From an uncultured Alistipes sp. (GTDB lineage Bacteria > Bacteroidota > Bacteroidia > Bacteroidales > Rikenellaceae): a stretch of DNA of 5,845 nucleotides. Positions 5,374 through 5,845 of the stretch are shown piece after piece. The stretch is taken from NCBI GenBank assembly GCA_910586375.1, contig CAJUIE010000109.1:1-5845 (forward strand). The letters are read 5' to 3'. How positions within the stretch are numbered: the stretch's first letter is position 1; each line of letters opens with the position of its first letter. Both the position numbers and the translations under genes were made by a program. The notes below the pieces were generated by a model. It was not told the origin of the DNA. It did not search any database and saw only the letters and a list, made by a program, of their open reading frames with translations.

Positions 5374-5845
5374 TTATCTGTACTGGTCAATGACCTTGTA
5401 GAATGCGGCCTTGTCGGCGTCGGACAGAACGCCTTTGCGCAGGAATACCAGTTCGCCTTTTTTCGAGACGATCATCAGTACGAACTGGTTGTTGCAGTCG
5501 CCCAGCTCCCATGCCTGGCTCAGTATATGGTCCTGATCGGCCAGCACCGTGGCGCCGTTTTTCTCGGTGCGTTTTTTCGCCAGCGAGCGGGCCATGCCGT
5601 TCGGCACCATCGGGGCGTCTTTGAGGTTCATGATGCCGAATCCGCAGATGTTGCCGCCCGCGGCGCGGTGGTTCTGTTCCAGTTCGAGGGTAAACTCTTC
5701 GTTCTGCTTGTGGCGGTCGGGGTCCACGTAGAATATCAACAGATTTTTTTCGCCCCAGCAGGGCAGGCTGGTCGGCTTGCCGTCCAGGTCCAGAAGGTCG
5801 ACATTACATACTTTGCGGGGAAGCTCCTGGGCGGAGAGGCTCATC
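5374..5845 (-). CDS. Secreted thioredoxin-fold protein, YtfJ-like (5' end outside window)
   Basis: About 156 residues are visible, and the gene probably starts beyond the right edge. The ATG at 5844 opens MSLSAQELPRKV, which reads as the tail of a signal peptide with cleavage at SA-QE rather than a true N-terminus. The layout follows the YtfJ/thioredoxin-like pattern: a strand and LDGKPTSLPCW (20-30), NLLIFYVDPDRHKQNEEF (34-51) at the usual active-site strand and helix, then GATVLADQDHILSQAWEL (97-114), FVLMIVSKKGELVFLRKG (121-138) and a final helix. There is no CxxC pair, and the few cysteines (Cys13, Cys29, Cys67, Cys117) are isolated. A classical thiol-disulfide reductase role is therefore unlikely. 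It is the first visible gene of the three-gene minus-strand operon and ends 6 bp before the barrel gene. Its function is not known. The YtfJ resemblance is from memory of the family pattern and is moderate. Confidence 0.6.
   Translation of the reverse strand, partial: MSLSAQELPRKVCNVDLLDLDGKPTSLPCWGEKNLLIFYVDPDRHKQNEEFTLELEQNHRAAGGNICGFGIMNLKDAPMVPNGMARSLAKKRTEKNGATVLADQDHILSQAWELGDCNNQFVLMIVSKKGELVFLRKGVLSDADKAAFYKVIDQYR

Overview
The window looks like a piece of a high-GC Bacteroidales chromosome. Three things point there. A promoter of the Bacteroidetes primary-sigma type (TTTG, 20 bp, TATATTTG) sits upstream of the transporter gene. The transporter has a sequence style I associate with gut Bacteroidales. 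Shine-Dalgarno sequences are mostly weak or absent. The GC content (about 63% in a sampled part of the transporter gene) would suit Alistipes or a relative better than Bacteroides, but that genus call is inference only.

Layout from left to right. (1) Positions 1-514, minus strand: the first 171 codons of hsdS, the DNA-specificity subunit of a type I restriction-modification system. It is cut by the left edge and is clearly less GC-rich (about 49%) than its neighbours. (2) Positions 515-678: a divergent, AT-rich intergenic region. It holds a good promoter for the rightward gene, a half-matching promoter for hsdS and a perfect 12-bp inverted repeat that covers the -7 boxes of both. (3) Positions 679-2355, plus strand: a POT/PTR2-family peptide transporter, ended by a strong intrinsic terminator at 2379-2412. 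(4) Positions 2421-5845, minus strand: three tightly packed genes (gaps of 4 and 6 bp) that look like one operon transcribed leftward. In order of transcription they are a secreted thioredoxin-fold protein resembling YtfJ (5' end outside the window), an Omp85/BamA-type outer-membrane barrel without POTRA domains, and an inner-membrane phosphoethanolamine transferase of the EptA/MCR type with all metal-binding and nucleophile residues present.

The minus-strand operon is about the cell envelope: one predicted periplasmic protein, one outer-membrane barrel and one enzyme that probably decorates lipid A or another envelope glycan with phosphoethanolamine. How the three co-operate cannot be read from sequence. 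The transporter and hsdS are functionally unrelated to it as far as can be seen. No RNA genes, insertion sequences or CRISPR arrays were found. I do not see a clearly new multi-gene system here. The points most worth checking are the inverted repeat in the divergent promoter region, the departures of the transporter from the canonical POT motif and topology, and the POTRA-less barrel coupled to a phosphoethanolamine transferase.
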